From assembly GCA_963611165.1 (NCBI GenBank), contig CAVDQG010000050.1:1-15002 (forward strand): a stretch of 15,002 bases of DNA. Reading direction: 5' to 3'. How positions within the stretch are numbered: the first letter of the stretch is position 1; the number at the start of each line of letters is the position of its first letter. Positions 7,701 to 14,921 of the stretch are shown piece by piece. The translations under genes and the position numbers were made by a program. The notes beneath the pieces are model-generated. The model ran no database searches and had not been told where the DNA came from. It saw nothing but the letters and a program-made list of their open reading frames with translations. The DNA is from SIG603 sp963611165 (GTDB lineage: Bacteria; Bacillota; Clostridia; Oscillospirales; Acutalibacteraceae).

Positions 7701-10700
7701 GGTCTGTCAGAGTTCTTCAAAGAGGACAATCCGCACTATGCGGAGCTTAAAAATGTGTTGTCGGAATTGGAATATGAATCCGCGAGAGAGTCAACCCTTA
7801 CGGCGTTCTATACTCCGCCTGTTGTCATAAAGGCAGTGTATAAAGCACTTGAGAATATGAATTTCAAGACGGGCAATGTGTTGGAGCCATCCTGCGGAAT
7901 CGGCAATTTTATGGGACTTGTGCCCGACGGCATGAACAGAGCAAGGTTCTACGGCGTGGAGCTTGACAATGTCTCGGGCCGTATCGCACAGCAGCTTTAT
8001 CAGAATGCGAGCATCGCCGTGCAGGGCTTTGAGGAAACCAATCTTCCCGACAGCTTCTTTGACTCGGCGGTCGGCAATGTTCCATTCGGTCAGTTCAAGG
8101 TGCCGGATAAGCGTTACGACAAGCACAATTTCCTTATTCACGACTATTTCTTTGCCCGTACCCTCGACAAGGTGCGACCCGGCGGTGTCATCGCCTTCAT
8201 CACCTCTAAGGGCACGATGGACAAGGAAAATCCCGCTGTGAGAAAGTATATCGCACAAAGAGCGGATTTGCTCGGAGCAATTCGATTGCCGAATAACACC
8301 TTTAAGGACGCCGCCGGCACAGAAGTCACGTCCGATATTATCTTCCTTCAAAAGCGAGACAGACTCGTAGACATTGAGCCATCCTGGGTGCATCTTGCGA
8401 CCGATGAAAACGGCATCAAAATGAATTCATATTTTGTCGAGAATCCTGAAATGGTGCTCGGCGATATGCGGATGATAAGCGGTGCTCACGGTATGGAGTC
8501 GTCTTGCGTTCCTTATGAAGATGCTTCTCTTTCGGAACTTCTCGACGGTGCCGTTTCCAATATCCACGCGGAGATTACGGAATATGAGCTCGACGAGCTT
8601 GAAGCGGATGAGAAGGATCTGTCTATCCCTGCCGATCCGAATGTGAGGAACTTCAGCTACACGGTGGCGGACGGCAGAATCTATTACAGAGAAAACAGCC
8701 GCATGAACCCCATTGAGGTATCGGCGACAGCGCAGAGCCGCATTAAAGGCATGATTGCAATCCGCGATTGTGTGCGAACTTTGATTGAGTATCAGACGGA
8801 GGATTATCCCGAAGAGGACATCAAAGCCGAGCAGGAAAAACTCAACAGCCTTTACGATGATTTTAGCAAGAAATATGGGCTGATAAGCTCCAGAGCGAAC
8901 AACTCGGCATTCAGTTCGGATAGTTCCTACTGCCTGCTGTCCTCTCTTGAGGTGCTCGATGATGAGGGCAACTTCGTCCGTAAGGCGGATATGTTCTCAA
9001 AGCGAACCATCAAGCAAAAGGTCAAGGTTGAGTTTGTCGATACAGCATCGGAAGCATACGCTCTCTCCCTTGCGGAAAAGGCAAAGGTGGATATGCCGTA
9101 TATGATGAGCCTTACAGGTAAAACCGAGGAAGAAATATTTAACGACTTAAAGGGGGTAATTTTCAGAAATCCGCTGTATAATGAAGCCGATGAGACTACG
9201 GCAAAATATCTTCCCGCAGATGAATACCTCTCCGGCAATGTCAGAGAAAAGCTTGCTACGGCAAAGCAATATGCGGAGTTCTCACCCGAGCTGTATGCGG
9301 AAAATGTTGCCGCGCTTGAGGCGGTACAGCCCGTTGATCTTACGGCAAGTGAAATATCCGTCCGCTTGGGTGCGACATGGTTGCCTCCGGAGATTGTCGA
9401 ACAGTTCATGTTCGAGCTTTTCAGCACTCCGAGATACAGCCAGTGGAACATTCATGTCCGGTTTTCAAAATATACCGGCGAATGGAATGTTGAGGGCAAA
9501 TCCTACGACAGAGGCAATGTAAAAGCGTATAACACCTACGGCACGGACAGAATCAACGGATATAAGATCATGGAGGAAACGCTCAATCTGAAAGATGTGC
9601 GTGTCTTCGACTATATCGAGGACGAAAACGGCAAGAAGGTTGCTATTCTCAATAAGAAAGAAACAGCCATTGCTCAGGGCAAGCAGGAGCTCATTAAACA
9701 GGCCTTCGCAGATTGGATATGGCAGGACCCCGAACGCCGCGAAAGCCTCACACGGATGTACAACGAAAAATTCAACAGCATCCGTCCCCGCGAGTATGAC
9801 GGCAGTCACATGAGCTTTGTCGGAATCAATCCCGAAATCACTTTAAGACCTCATCAGGTCAATGCCATTGCCCACATTCTATACGGCGGCAACACTCTCC
9901 TTGCGCATGTGGTCGGTGCCGGCAAGACCTTTGAAATGGTTGCGGCGGCACAGGAATCCAAGCGCTTGGGACTGTGTCAGAAAAGCCTGTTTGTTGTCCC
10001 GAATCACTTAACTGAGCAATGGGCAAGCGAGTATCTGCAGCTTTATCCGTCGGCGAATATTCTCGTCGCGACGAAAAAGGACTTTGAGACGAAAAACCGC
10101 AAAAAGTTCTGCGGCAGAATCGCAACCGGCGACTACGATGCCGTTATCATCGGTCACAGCCAGTTTGAGAAAATCCCCATGTCGATTGAACGGCAGAGAG
10201 CAATTCTTCAACAGCAGCTTGATGAAATTCTTGAAGGTATCACGGAGCTTAAACGCAACCGCGGCGACGGCTTTTCCATTAAGCAGCTTGAGCGAACCAA
10301 GAAAACGGTTAAACAGAAGCTTGATAAGCTCAATGATCAGTCCCGCAAGGACGATGTTGTTACCTTCGAGGAGCTCGGCGTTGACCGTATTTTCATTGAC
10401 GAGGCACATTATTACAAGAACCTCGCCGCATTCACGAAAATGCGAAATGTCGGCGGTATCAGCCAGACGGAGGCAATGAAATCAAGTGACCTGTATATGA
10501 AGTGCCGCTATCTCGACGAGCTAACCGACGGCCACGGTGTTGTGTTTGCCACCGGTACGCCAATCTCAAACAGTATGGTCGAGATGTACACGATGCAGAA
10601 ATATCTGCAATATGAAGCACTCAAGCGAAATGACCTGCTTCACTTTGATGCATGGGCATCCACATTCGGTGAGACCGTTACGGCGATAGAATTATCCCCG

Positions 10701-12308
10701 GAAGGCACGGGCTACCGAGCTAAAACGAGATTTGCCAAGTTCTACAATCTGCCCGAGCTTATGTCACTTTTCAAGGAAACGGCGGATATACAGACGGCGG
10801 ATATGCTGAAGCTCCCCGTGCCGGAGGCACATTATCATAATGTGGTCTTGAAGCCGTCCGAAACACAAAAGGAAATGGTTGCGGGGCTCTCCGATAGAGC
10901 AGAGAGGGTCAGAGCTAAAATGGTTGACTCATCCGTTGACAATATGCTTTTAATTACGAACGACGGCAGAAAGCTCGCTCTTGACCAAAGACTCATGAAC
11001 GATATGCTGCCCGACAGCGAAACAAGCAAGGTCGGGGCGTGCGCGGATAATGTTTTTGATATCTGGCAAAAGACAGCGGATAGCCGTTCCACTCAAATGG
11101 TGTTTTGCGACCTGTCTACTCCTCATGGTGACGGCAAGTTTAATGTGTACGATGATTTGAGAGACAAGCTCATGGCAAAGGGCGTCCCAAAAGAGGAAAT
11201 CGCGTATATCCACACTGCCAATTCCGAGGCACAGAAAAAAGAGCTTTTCGGAAAGGTGCGCAGCGGTCAGGTTCGTGTGCTTATCGGCTCTACGCAGAAG
11301 ATGGGAGCCGGCACTAATGTGCAGACAAAGCTTGTGGCACTGCACCACCTCGACTGCCCGTGGAGACCGTCGGATCTCCAGCAGCGTGAAGGCAGAATCA
11401 TCCGCCAGGGCAACGGAAACAAGGATGTGGATATCTTCACTTATGTGACGGAAAATACCTTCGACAGCTATCTGTATCAGCTTGTGGAGAGTAAGCAGAA
11501 GTTCATCGGGCAGATTATGACGAGTAAGTCTCCGGTGCGTTCCGCTGAGGATATCGACGAGACGGCCCTGAGCTACGCCGAGATAAAGGCCCTGTGTGCG
11601 GGCAATCCGCATATAAAGGAAAAGATGGATCTCGACATTGATGTGTCGAGGCTCAAGCTACTAAAGGCAAATCACCTAAGTCAGCGATACGCACTTGAAG
11701 ATCAGCTTCTCAAGGAGTTTCCGCAGCGGATAAAATCCCTTGAACAGTATATCGAGGGCTACACGCAGGATATTGACCGGCTAAAGAGAAATACCGAGCC
11801 GAATGAGGATGGCTTCTCTCCGATGATTCTCCCCGGCGGTACGGTGCGAGACAAAAAGGCCGCAGGTGAAGGTATTATCGCATTGTGTAAGTCAATGACA
11901 AGCCCCGAAGCCTTCAAAATCGGTGAATATCGCGGCTTTGATATGGAGCTTGCCTTTGATACCTTTTCGAGGGAATACAAAATCACCTTGAAGGGCACGC
12001 TCAGTCACACGACGGCACTCGGCACTGATATTTTCGGTAATATTCAGCGACTGGACAATACGCTCGGAGCTTTCGGGGACAGGCTGAACGTCTGCCGTGA
12101 ACAGCTTGAAAATGTTCGTGTTCAGATGGAAAACGCCAAGGTTGAGGTACAAAAGCCGTTCCCTCAGGAGGATGAGCTAAAAACGAAAACCGCAAGGCTC
12201 AACGAGCTTAACGCGCTTCTTAATCTCGATAAAACCGAAAACGAAATTGTTGACGGAGAGAAAAGCGAGAATACACCGGAGCGTACAACTTGCGAAAGAG
12301 AAAGATAA
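4785..12308 (+). CDS. Giant N6-adenine methylase / SNF2-DEAH helicase fusion
   Basis: This 2507-residue protein starts behind AGGAGG (8-nt spacing). Residues about 20-90 resemble the ArdC-type single-stranded-DNA-binding N terminus (YRFKEQLLIHAQKP, then WVNKGTKGIAL). Residues about 279-393 are a low-complexity R/D/E/A-rich linker that overlaps tnpV in another frame. Residues about 653-800 hold small accessory modules (YHLGDTVFLG; IYFNPDASAGGQ near 737, possibly LPD25). The methylase fold has motif I LEPSCGIGNF at 1033 and motif IV GNVPFG at 1097-1102. The helicase has Walker A GAGKT (1711-1715), DEAH (1872-1875), ATGTP (1922-1926) and motif VI QQREGRIIRQG (2199-2209). A coiled-coil region closes the protein. 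The architecture recalls phage P1 DarB-type antirestriction proteins; modification or remodelling of transferred DNA is inference. Such fusions are typical of clostridial conjugative elements. Confidence 0.95.
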   Translation: MPSKYQLITEMASAAATDITSAAERYTDFLVTAANNYKYRFKEQLLIHAQKPEATACAEIDTWNRLGRWVNKGTKGIALLVDRDVPYKLRYVFDVSDTNSRAGRNITLWQMKPEYEYAVSESLAASFGEIEDASDFEHFLINVSENAVDDNLSDYLTSLRSVKYGSLLEELDGDNLKMWLANTVKSSVAFMALARSGYNPRAYFNREDFEHIFDFNTVEVVSVLGAAVSDISEMVIKEIGETVKEVERQEKKQNRTFEGRSYFEYHNDRNKNAERSNEYGNDLYNAGRLSDSRSDSPREPDTWEIWNAATDLPARAPRRDLHRDAAERNAEQPSVTGRQTGYRDDGAADRTDEEAVRRDGTAESGRSDEVGADDELNQALGGGSSPERSDLRVSLPTEEEQQQIITEAESEKDSAFAISQEDIDAVLTRGSGIHEGKYRIYEQYLKGETAEKNIVFLKDEYGIGGAYPVVAGRNLDESHGGKGIKISRGRISEPDSEITLKWNKVEKRIGELITADRYLSQAEKDYYPTYRAETEARNARWEISKEFRSIIYDYNEFVEQLGTSEKKLNLYYLSDCWNAFGIGEKKMYARTSEGDYILPMMRDAMNTIIADNTHLTARCEAMLESLNSDIAKSLEPTFDELNPTLEPEKEYRYHLGDTVFLGTQEYEVLSFGNDEVVLLDMQFPLFHKNLPKDEFENRLKENPLNDKLLEAVTEPEVADNPVARITLDTGSNALHWIYFNPDASAGGQYVSGDLDFSVFEELIEQYDIANHPENAEKFRDNLEEMSDQFLADINTPFFFDAENDYESDFDYVEFTADNLLKIHEDILSLEADREAERATNEYEAKFGADGTRQFHLGEELDELPISTVEDGRVVTYPNAEALLDAQENTTDLTPPPTVKRPQRVTPHMLHPEISTEYRTDFKIENDDIGVGTPLERFYHNIQAIQLLNKLENEGKLATPPEQRVLADYVGWGGLSEFFKEDNPHYAELKNVLSELEYESARESTLTAFYTPPVVIKAVYKALENMNFKTGNVLEPSCGIGNFMGLVPDGMNRARFYGVELDNVSGRIAQQLYQNASIAVQGFEETNLPDSFFDSAVGNVPFGQFKVPDKRYDKHNFLIHDYFFARTLDKVRPGGVIAFITSKGTMDKENPAVRKYIAQRADLLGAIRLPNNTFKDAAGTEVTSDIIFLQKRDRLVDIEPSWVHLATDENGIKMNSYFVENPEMVLGDMRMISGAHGMESSCVPYEDASLSELLDGAVSNIHAEITEYELDELEADEKDLSIPADPNVRNFSYTVADGRIYYRENSRMNPIEVSATAQSRIKGMIAIRDCVRTLIEYQTEDYPEEDIKAEQEKLNSLYDDFSKKYGLISSRANNSAFSSDSSYCLLSSLEVLDDEGNFVRKADMFSKRTIKQKVKVEFVDTASEAYALSLAEKAKVDMPYMMSLTGKTEEEIFNDLKGVIFRNPLYNEADETTAKYLPADEYLSGNVREKLATAKQYAEFSPELYAENVAALEAVQPVDLTASEISVRLGATWLPPEIVEQFMFELFSTPRYSQWNIHVRFSKYTGEWNVEGKSYDRGNVKAYNTYGTDRINGYKIMEETLNLKDVRVFDYIEDENGKKVAILNKKETAIAQGKQELIKQAFADWIWQDPERRESLTRMYNEKFNSIRPREYDGSHMSFVGINPEITLRPHQVNAIAHILYGGNTLLAHVVGAGKTFEMVAAAQESKRLGLCQKSLFVVPNHLTEQWASEYLQLYPSANILVATKKDFETKNRKKFCGRIATGDYDAVIIGHSQFEKIPMSIERQRAILQQQLDEILEGITELKRNRGDGFSIKQLERTKKTVKQKLDKLNDQSRKDDVVTFEELGVDRIFIDEAHYYKNLAAFTKMRNVGGISQTEAMKSSDLYMKCRYLDELTDGHGVVFATGTPISNSMVEMYTMQKYLQYEALKRNDLLHFDAWASTFGETVTAIELSPEGTGYRAKTRFAKFYNLPELMSLFKETADIQTADMLKLPVPEAHYHNVVLKPSETQKEMVAGLSDRAERVRAKMVDSSVDNMLLITNDGRKLALDQRLMNDMLPDSETSKVGACADNVFDIWQKTADSRSTQMVFCDLSTPHGDGKFNVYDDLRDKLMAKGVPKEEIAYIHTANSEAQKKELFGKVRSGQVRVLIGSTQKMGAGTNVQTKLVALHHLDCPWRPSDLQQREGRIIRQGNGNKDVDIFTYVTENTFDSYLYQLVESKQKFIGQIMTSKSPVRSAEDIDETALSYAEIKALCAGNPHIKEKMDLDIDVSRLKLLKANHLSQRYALEDQLLKEFPQRIKSLEQYIEGYTQDIDRLKRNTEPNEDGFSPMILPGGTVRDKKAAGEGIIALCKSMTSPEAFKIGEYRGFDMELAFDTFSREYKITLKGTLSHTTALGTDIFGNIQRLDNTLGAFGDRLNVCREQLENVRVQMENAKVEVQKPFPQEDELKTKTARLNELNALLNLDKTENEIVDGEKSENTPERTTCERER
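5605..5611 (+). promoter_or_regulatory. Internal ribosome binding site for nested tnpV
   Basis: AAAGGAG lies inside the helicase coding sequence, 8 nt before the ATG at 5620. The in-frame ATG at 5614 is only 2 nt away, too close for use. This spacing decides the tnpV start. Confidence 0.75.
5620..5964 (+). CDS. tnpV: TnpV-family transposon protein, wholly nested in the helicase gene (+1 frame)
   Basis: A 114-residue protein is encoded in the +1 frame inside the helicase gene and ends in TAA. It shows the full TnpV pattern as I know it: an N-terminal YxxxGDYLIPDL, then GKYGMLRRTFLREHRDGIYTGMLLKGTLNSHL, a glutamine/methionine-rich helix (QATEMMEQLTEQMKKQYGVTE), DQMKWVQMMNSIRHSAEEVVLNDLIYA at the end. 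TnpV is named after Tn4451 of Clostridium perfringens; its function is not established. The length fits a free-standing family member. The frame stays open upstream to 5521, but the MSDRRKSK lead is not TnpV-like and has no good site, so 5620 is preferred. Codons in this frame look like an ordinary gene (many CTG, CAG, GAG), while the helicase frame here reads as a disordered linker. The chance of a full family match arising as a shadow is very small. Confidence 0.88.
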   Translation: MEMTYTMQGDYLIPDLTAPESPTLGKYGMLRRTFLREHRDGIYTGMLLKGTLNSHLSQVDRQATEMMEQLTEQMKKQYGVTEQLKAEDQMKWVQMMNSIRHSAEEVVLNDLIYA

Positions 12309-12383
12309 AAGCAATTTGCACATTTGCGGCGGTGAGCATTTTCGGATACACTGAGGTTGAAAACAGAAACGGAGGTGCCGAAA

Positions 12384-12539
12384 ATGTTCCGCCGCAAACA
12401 GGAAAAACGAATAGTCGAGCTCGATGCGTTCGAGCTTCGTCTGGCAAAATACGCTCTTTTGAGCTTCAGAAACAAACTCCTGAGTGAGGGCAAACCCACA
12501 GAGGATGTGAATGAACTGATTATAAAGATAATGAAATGA
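12384..12539 (+). CDS. Small charged protein of unknown function, 51 residues
   Basis: GGAGGTG at 12371-12377 lies 6 nt before the ATG at 12384, which decides this start over the earlier in-frame Met at 12357. The protein begins MFRRKQEKR (basic), then forms helices VELDAFELRLAKYALLSFRNKLLSEGK and TEDVNELIIKIMK. It is soluble and looks like a helical hairpin that could bind a partner protein or nucleic acid. It lies between the helicase and the phosphoesterase, and its stop (TGA 12537-12539) contributes to the ribosome binding site of the phosphoesterase. I know similar short helical genes from related elements, but no function is assigned. Confidence 0.65.
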   Translation: MFRRKQEKRIVELDAFELRLAKYALLSFRNKLLSEGKPTEDVNELIIKIMK

Positions 12540-12548
12540 GGTAATGTA

Positions 12549-13145
12549 TTGGCAATTTTCTATATATCCGATTTGCATATCGGGCACGCGAACATTATTA
12601 AGTTCGACAACCGCCCGTTTGCGGACATTACGGAGATGAACAACAAGATAATCGAAAACTGGAACGCGAGGGTTAGAACGGATGACACCGTATATATCCT
12701 CGGTGATTTCATCTGGGCTAAGGAAAGCGAGTGGCCGTTCTATGTCGGACCGCTTGCCGGCAACAAGGTACTCATTCGCGGCAACCACGACCCGAAGCAG
12801 TTCTCGGCAGCGACAAAGAAGATGTTTCAGGAGATTACGAACCTGAAGGAAATCAAGGACGGCGGCAGGCATGTTGTAATGTGCCACTATCCGATACCGT
12901 TTTTCCGCGCAGGCTTCGCTCCGACCGCATTTATGCTCTACGGTCATGTGCATCAAACGATTGAGTACGAGTATATCGCAAGGTTGCGCCGAGAGGTCAA
13001 GGCAAACTCCACAGGCTACGGCACACCGAGTGGCAACTTCATCAATGTCGGCTGCATGATGCCGTATATGGACTATACCCCGAGAACGTTGGATGAGATT
13101 ATAGAAGGAGACGCGGGATATTTTAAGACAAATCGAGAAGAATAA
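12549..13145 (+). CDS. Calcineurin-like metallophosphoesterase
   Basis: This 198-residue protein carries the complete two-metal phosphoesterase signature in order: SDLHIGH (D and H, residues 7-13), GDF near residue 51, GNHD near 78, a histidine in VVMCHYP near 117 and GHVH near 131. These residues bind the dinuclear metal centre that hydrolyses phosphate mono- or diesters; the substrate cannot be told from sequence. It is compact, soluble, and lacks a signal peptide. The start is TTG at 12549, 6 nt after GAGGT (12538-12542). A nearby ATG at 12544 is out of frame. It is coupled to the 51-residue gene, whose stop overlaps the site. Enzymes of this kind are recurrent cargo in clostridial mobile elements; a nucleic-acid or nucleotide substrate would fit but is inference. 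Confidence 0.92.
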   Translation: MAIFYISDLHIGHANIIKFDNRPFADITEMNNKIIENWNARVRTDDTVYILGDFIWAKESEWPFYVGPLAGNKVLIRGNHDPKQFSAATKKMFQEITNLKEIKDGGRHVVMCHYPIPFFRAGFAPTAFMLYGHVHQTIEYEYIARLRREVKANSTGYGTPSGNFINVGCMMPYMDYTPRTLDEIIEGDAGYFKTNREE

Positions 13146-13166
13146 GAGTGATGTTCCCTTAATGTA

Positions 13167-13195
13167 TTGACTATTCCCTTATTATATGCTATTAT
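13167..13195 (+). promoter_or_regulatory. Sigma-A promoter of the fic gene
   Basis: TTGACT (13167-13172) and TATTAT (13190-13195) are separated by 17 bp, and TGC precedes the -10 (extended -10). The operator arms lie in the spacer and just after the -10. The leader would be very short, about 20 nt before the ATG at 13223. Confidence 0.8.
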
Positions 13196-13206
13196 TTAAG
13201 GGAATA
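13172..13206 (+). promoter_or_regulatory. Inverted-repeat operator upstream of fic
   Basis: TATTCCCTTA (13172-13181) and TAAGGGAATA (13197-13206) are perfect 10-bp arms around a 15-nt spacer. The left arm begins at the last base of the -35 box and the right arm starts one base after the -10, so a bound protein would block transcription. A further half-site TTCCCTTA lies at 13154-13161, exactly 20 bp upstream of the one in the left arm. AGGGAAT recurs across the start codon (13218-13224). Confidence 0.75.
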
Positions 13207-13222
13207 AAGGAGGCGCGAGGGA

Positions 13223-14269
13223 ATGAGATCTTTTAACTATTCCGAAATTAAAGATAAAAAATGGGACTCGGAGCTGCTCTCTCTGATAGCCGCCATATAT
13301 AAGGAAGTCGGCAAGCAGGAGCTGTACTTAAAGCAGCGCCCTGATGAGCTTGAAAAACTGGTTGAAATTGCTAAGGTTCAAAGTACTGAGGCATCGAATG
13401 CCATTGAAGGGATTGTTACCACAAATACTCGAATCAGACAGCTCGTTGAGGAAAAGACAACACCGCGTAACCGTGATGAGCAGGAAATTGCGGGATATCG
13501 TGATGTTCTGAGCATTATTCACGAGAGCTTTGATGTAATTCCGATCACGCAAAACTATATCCTGCAGCTGCACAAAATCCTGTATGGGCATATGAATAAT
13601 CCTGTTGCCGGTAGAACTAAGTCAGTGCAGAATTATATCAGCGCAACCTATCCGGATGGACATGTTGAAACACTGTTCACTCCGCTGTCACCGTTTGAGA
13701 CGCCTGAAGCACTTGATAAGATTTGCGAAGAATATAATCGTGTCATCGGGAATATGGAGCTTGAGCCGCTGATTGCAATTCCGATTTTCATTCACGATTT
13801 TCTATGTATCCACCCGTTTAATGACGGGAACGGCAGAATGAGCCGACTGCTTACAACATTGCTTTTGTATCGTAGCGGCTTTTATGTCGGAAAATATGTT
13901 TCTCTTGAAGCAAAGATTGCAAAGAACAAGGACTTGTATTATGAGGCACTGTATCAGTCTCAAATCGGCTGGCATGAAGGTACTGAAGACGCAGTTCCCT
14001 TTATAAAATATCTCCTCGGTACAATTCTTGCAGCGTATAAGGATTTTGAAGAACGCATGGAACTCGTTGAACCAAAGCTGTCTGCTCTTGAAACGGTTCG
14101 AATGGCGAGCAAAAACAAGATCGGACGATTTACAAAGCAGGACATTCGCGAGCTCTGTCCTGCTCTCAGCGACAGCTCAATTGAAGGAGCATTCCGCAAG
14201 CTGATAGCAGCCGGCGAACTTCAGAAGGAAGGTAAAGGGAAAAACACCTGCTATTTCAGATTGAAGTAG
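13223..14269 (+). CDS. Fic-domain protein with N-terminal inhibitory motif and C-terminal winged helix
   Basis: This 348-residue protein has a full Fic active site, HPFNDGNGRMSR (H197-R208), as found in enzymes that transfer AMP or another nucleotide moiety onto hydroxyl groups of target proteins. An inhibitory helix motif (S/T)xxxE(G/N) lies before the core as SNAIEG (58-63), so E62 should restrain activity. Fic proteins with the motif at this place are called class II. The C terminus (about 290-348) is a winged helix: FTKQDIRELCPALSDSSIEGAFRKLIAAGEL, then a basic wing. It is soluble with no secretion signal. AAAGGAGG at 13206-13213 lies 9 nt before the ATG. It has its own promoter and operator, and a second operator lies after its stop. 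Self-repression through the winged helix is inference. No separate antitoxin gene is adjacent, as expected for this class. Confidence 0.93.
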   Translation: MRSFNYSEIKDKKWDSELLSLIAAIYKEVGKQELYLKQRPDELEKLVEIAKVQSTEASNAIEGIVTTNTRIRQLVEEKTTPRNRDEQEIAGYRDVLSIIHESFDVIPITQNYILQLHKILYGHMNNPVAGRTKSVQNYISATYPDGHVETLFTPLSPFETPEALDKICEEYNRVIGNMELEPLIAIPIFIHDFLCIHPFNDGNGRMSRLLTTLLLYRSGFYVGKYVSLEAKIAKNKDLYYEALYQSQIGWHEGTEDAVPFIKYLLGTILAAYKDFEERMELVEPKLSALETVRMASKNKIGRFTKQDIRELCPALSDSSIEGAFRKLIAAGELQKEGKGKNTCYFRLK

Positions 14270-14288
14270 CTTCCTTTGCAGAACACAT

Positions 14289-14321
14289 ATTCCCTTATTC
14301 TTTACTTGATTTTAAGGGAAT
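14289..14321 (+). promoter_or_regulatory. Second inverted repeat, downstream of fic
   Basis: ATTCCCTTA (14289-14297) and TAAGGGAAT (14313-14321) repeat the upstream operator's arms with the same 15-nt spacer length. The spacer sequence differs. No good -35/-10 pair coincides with it, and no U-run follows, so it is neither the same promoter nor a terminator. Confidence 0.7.
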
Positions 14322-14349
14322 GCCCAATTAAATAACAGGTTATCAACTC

Positions 14350-14390
14350 AGCCGCCTGGTTTTCAAAAGAAATCAGGCGGCTTTTCTATT
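14350..14390 (+). terminator. Rho-independent terminator-like hairpin after fic
   Basis: AGCCGCCTG (14350-14358) pairs with CAGGCGGCT (14374-14382). A-U and G-U pairs extend the stem inward to a 5-nt loop, and TTTTCTATTT follows. It should end fic transcription. Its tail is only a few bases from the next gene's ribosome binding site (GGAGGTG at 14394), so it may act as an attenuator for that gene. Confidence 0.85.
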
Positions 14391-14410
14391 TCCGGAGGTG
14401 ATTTTATAGT

Positions 14411-14902
14411 GTGAGCACATTTATCTTAGGTGCGTTTCTGTTCCTCGCAAAGGTTCTGGACAACGCACTGAGTACAACGAAAACAATACTGATTCAACGA
14501 AGTCGGTGGCTGCTGGCCGCAATCGCGGTGGTGCTTTCCGACTTCATTTATTATTGGCTGACAAAGAGAATTGTCTCGGCGGATAGCGACTGGGCGATTC
14601 TCATTGTCTCTCTGGCCGGAGGCGTAGGCTGTGCACTGGCATGTGTGTTGAGCGAAAAGCTCTCCCGCGACAGGACATATGTTAATGTGATTATGTCGGA
14701 TAATCTTGAGGCGATGAAGGCCTTCAGAGATTTTCTCGCAAAGCATCACATCACAAATGTGGCGGCGGATACCTACACCCTCGACTGGAACAAGAAAACA
14801 ATCTCGATAACAGCGTATCCCGAAACCAAAGCGGAAAATTATCTGATTACAGAATATATAGAAAACAGTCCGCTGAAGTTCAAACGCGTTATCCGGAAAT
14901 AA
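14411..14902 (+). CDS. DUF5698/DUF2179 (UPF0316-like) membrane protein
   Basis: This 163-residue protein starts at GTG 14411 with GGAGGTGAT at 14394-14402, 8 nt upstream. The first part has three likely membrane segments: about residues 3-17 (FILGAFLFLAKVLDNAL), 33-50 (WLLAAIAVVLSDFIYYWL) and 63-80 (ILIVSLAGGVGCALACVL). The LDNALSTTKTILIQRSR lead into the second segment resembles the UPF0316 N terminus (DUF5698). The C-terminal part (about 88-163) is soluble and ends in KFKRVIRK, like the small alpha/beta DUF2179 domain. Bacillus YebE-type proteins share this layout; their role is unknown. The cytoplasmic domain could bind a small ligand, but no key residues can be named. It sits right after a terminator hairpin and 19 nt before the next gene. 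Confidence 0.75.
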   Translation: MSTFILGAFLFLAKVLDNALSTTKTILIQRSRWLLAAIAVVLSDFIYYWLTKRIVSADSDWAILIVSLAGGVGCALACVLSEKLSRDRTYVNVIMSDNLEAMKAFRDFLAKHHITNVAADTYTLDWNKKTISITAYPETKAENYLITEYIENSPLKFKRVIRK

Positions 14903-14921
14903 ATCAAAGGAGTTTCAGCAA

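Noticed and set aside
12357..12383. Nine-residue extension of the 51-residue protein
   Set aside because: The GGAGGTG site lies inside this extension and points to the ATG at 12384.
12290..12487. TTG-started 65-codon + frame across the helicase end
   Set aside because: It has no ribosome binding site and is out of frame with the better-supported 51-residue gene.
13172..14321. The two inverted repeats as terminal repeats of a small transposon
   Set aside because: Each repeat is itself a palindrome with a fixed spacer, and one overlaps a promoter in operator fashion. No transposase or target duplication is seen. A cassette origin cannot be excluded.
14289..14321. Second fic repeat as a promoter equivalent to the first
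   Set aside because: The bases at the matching -35 and -10 positions (ACACAT and TTGATT) do not fit a sigma-A promoter.
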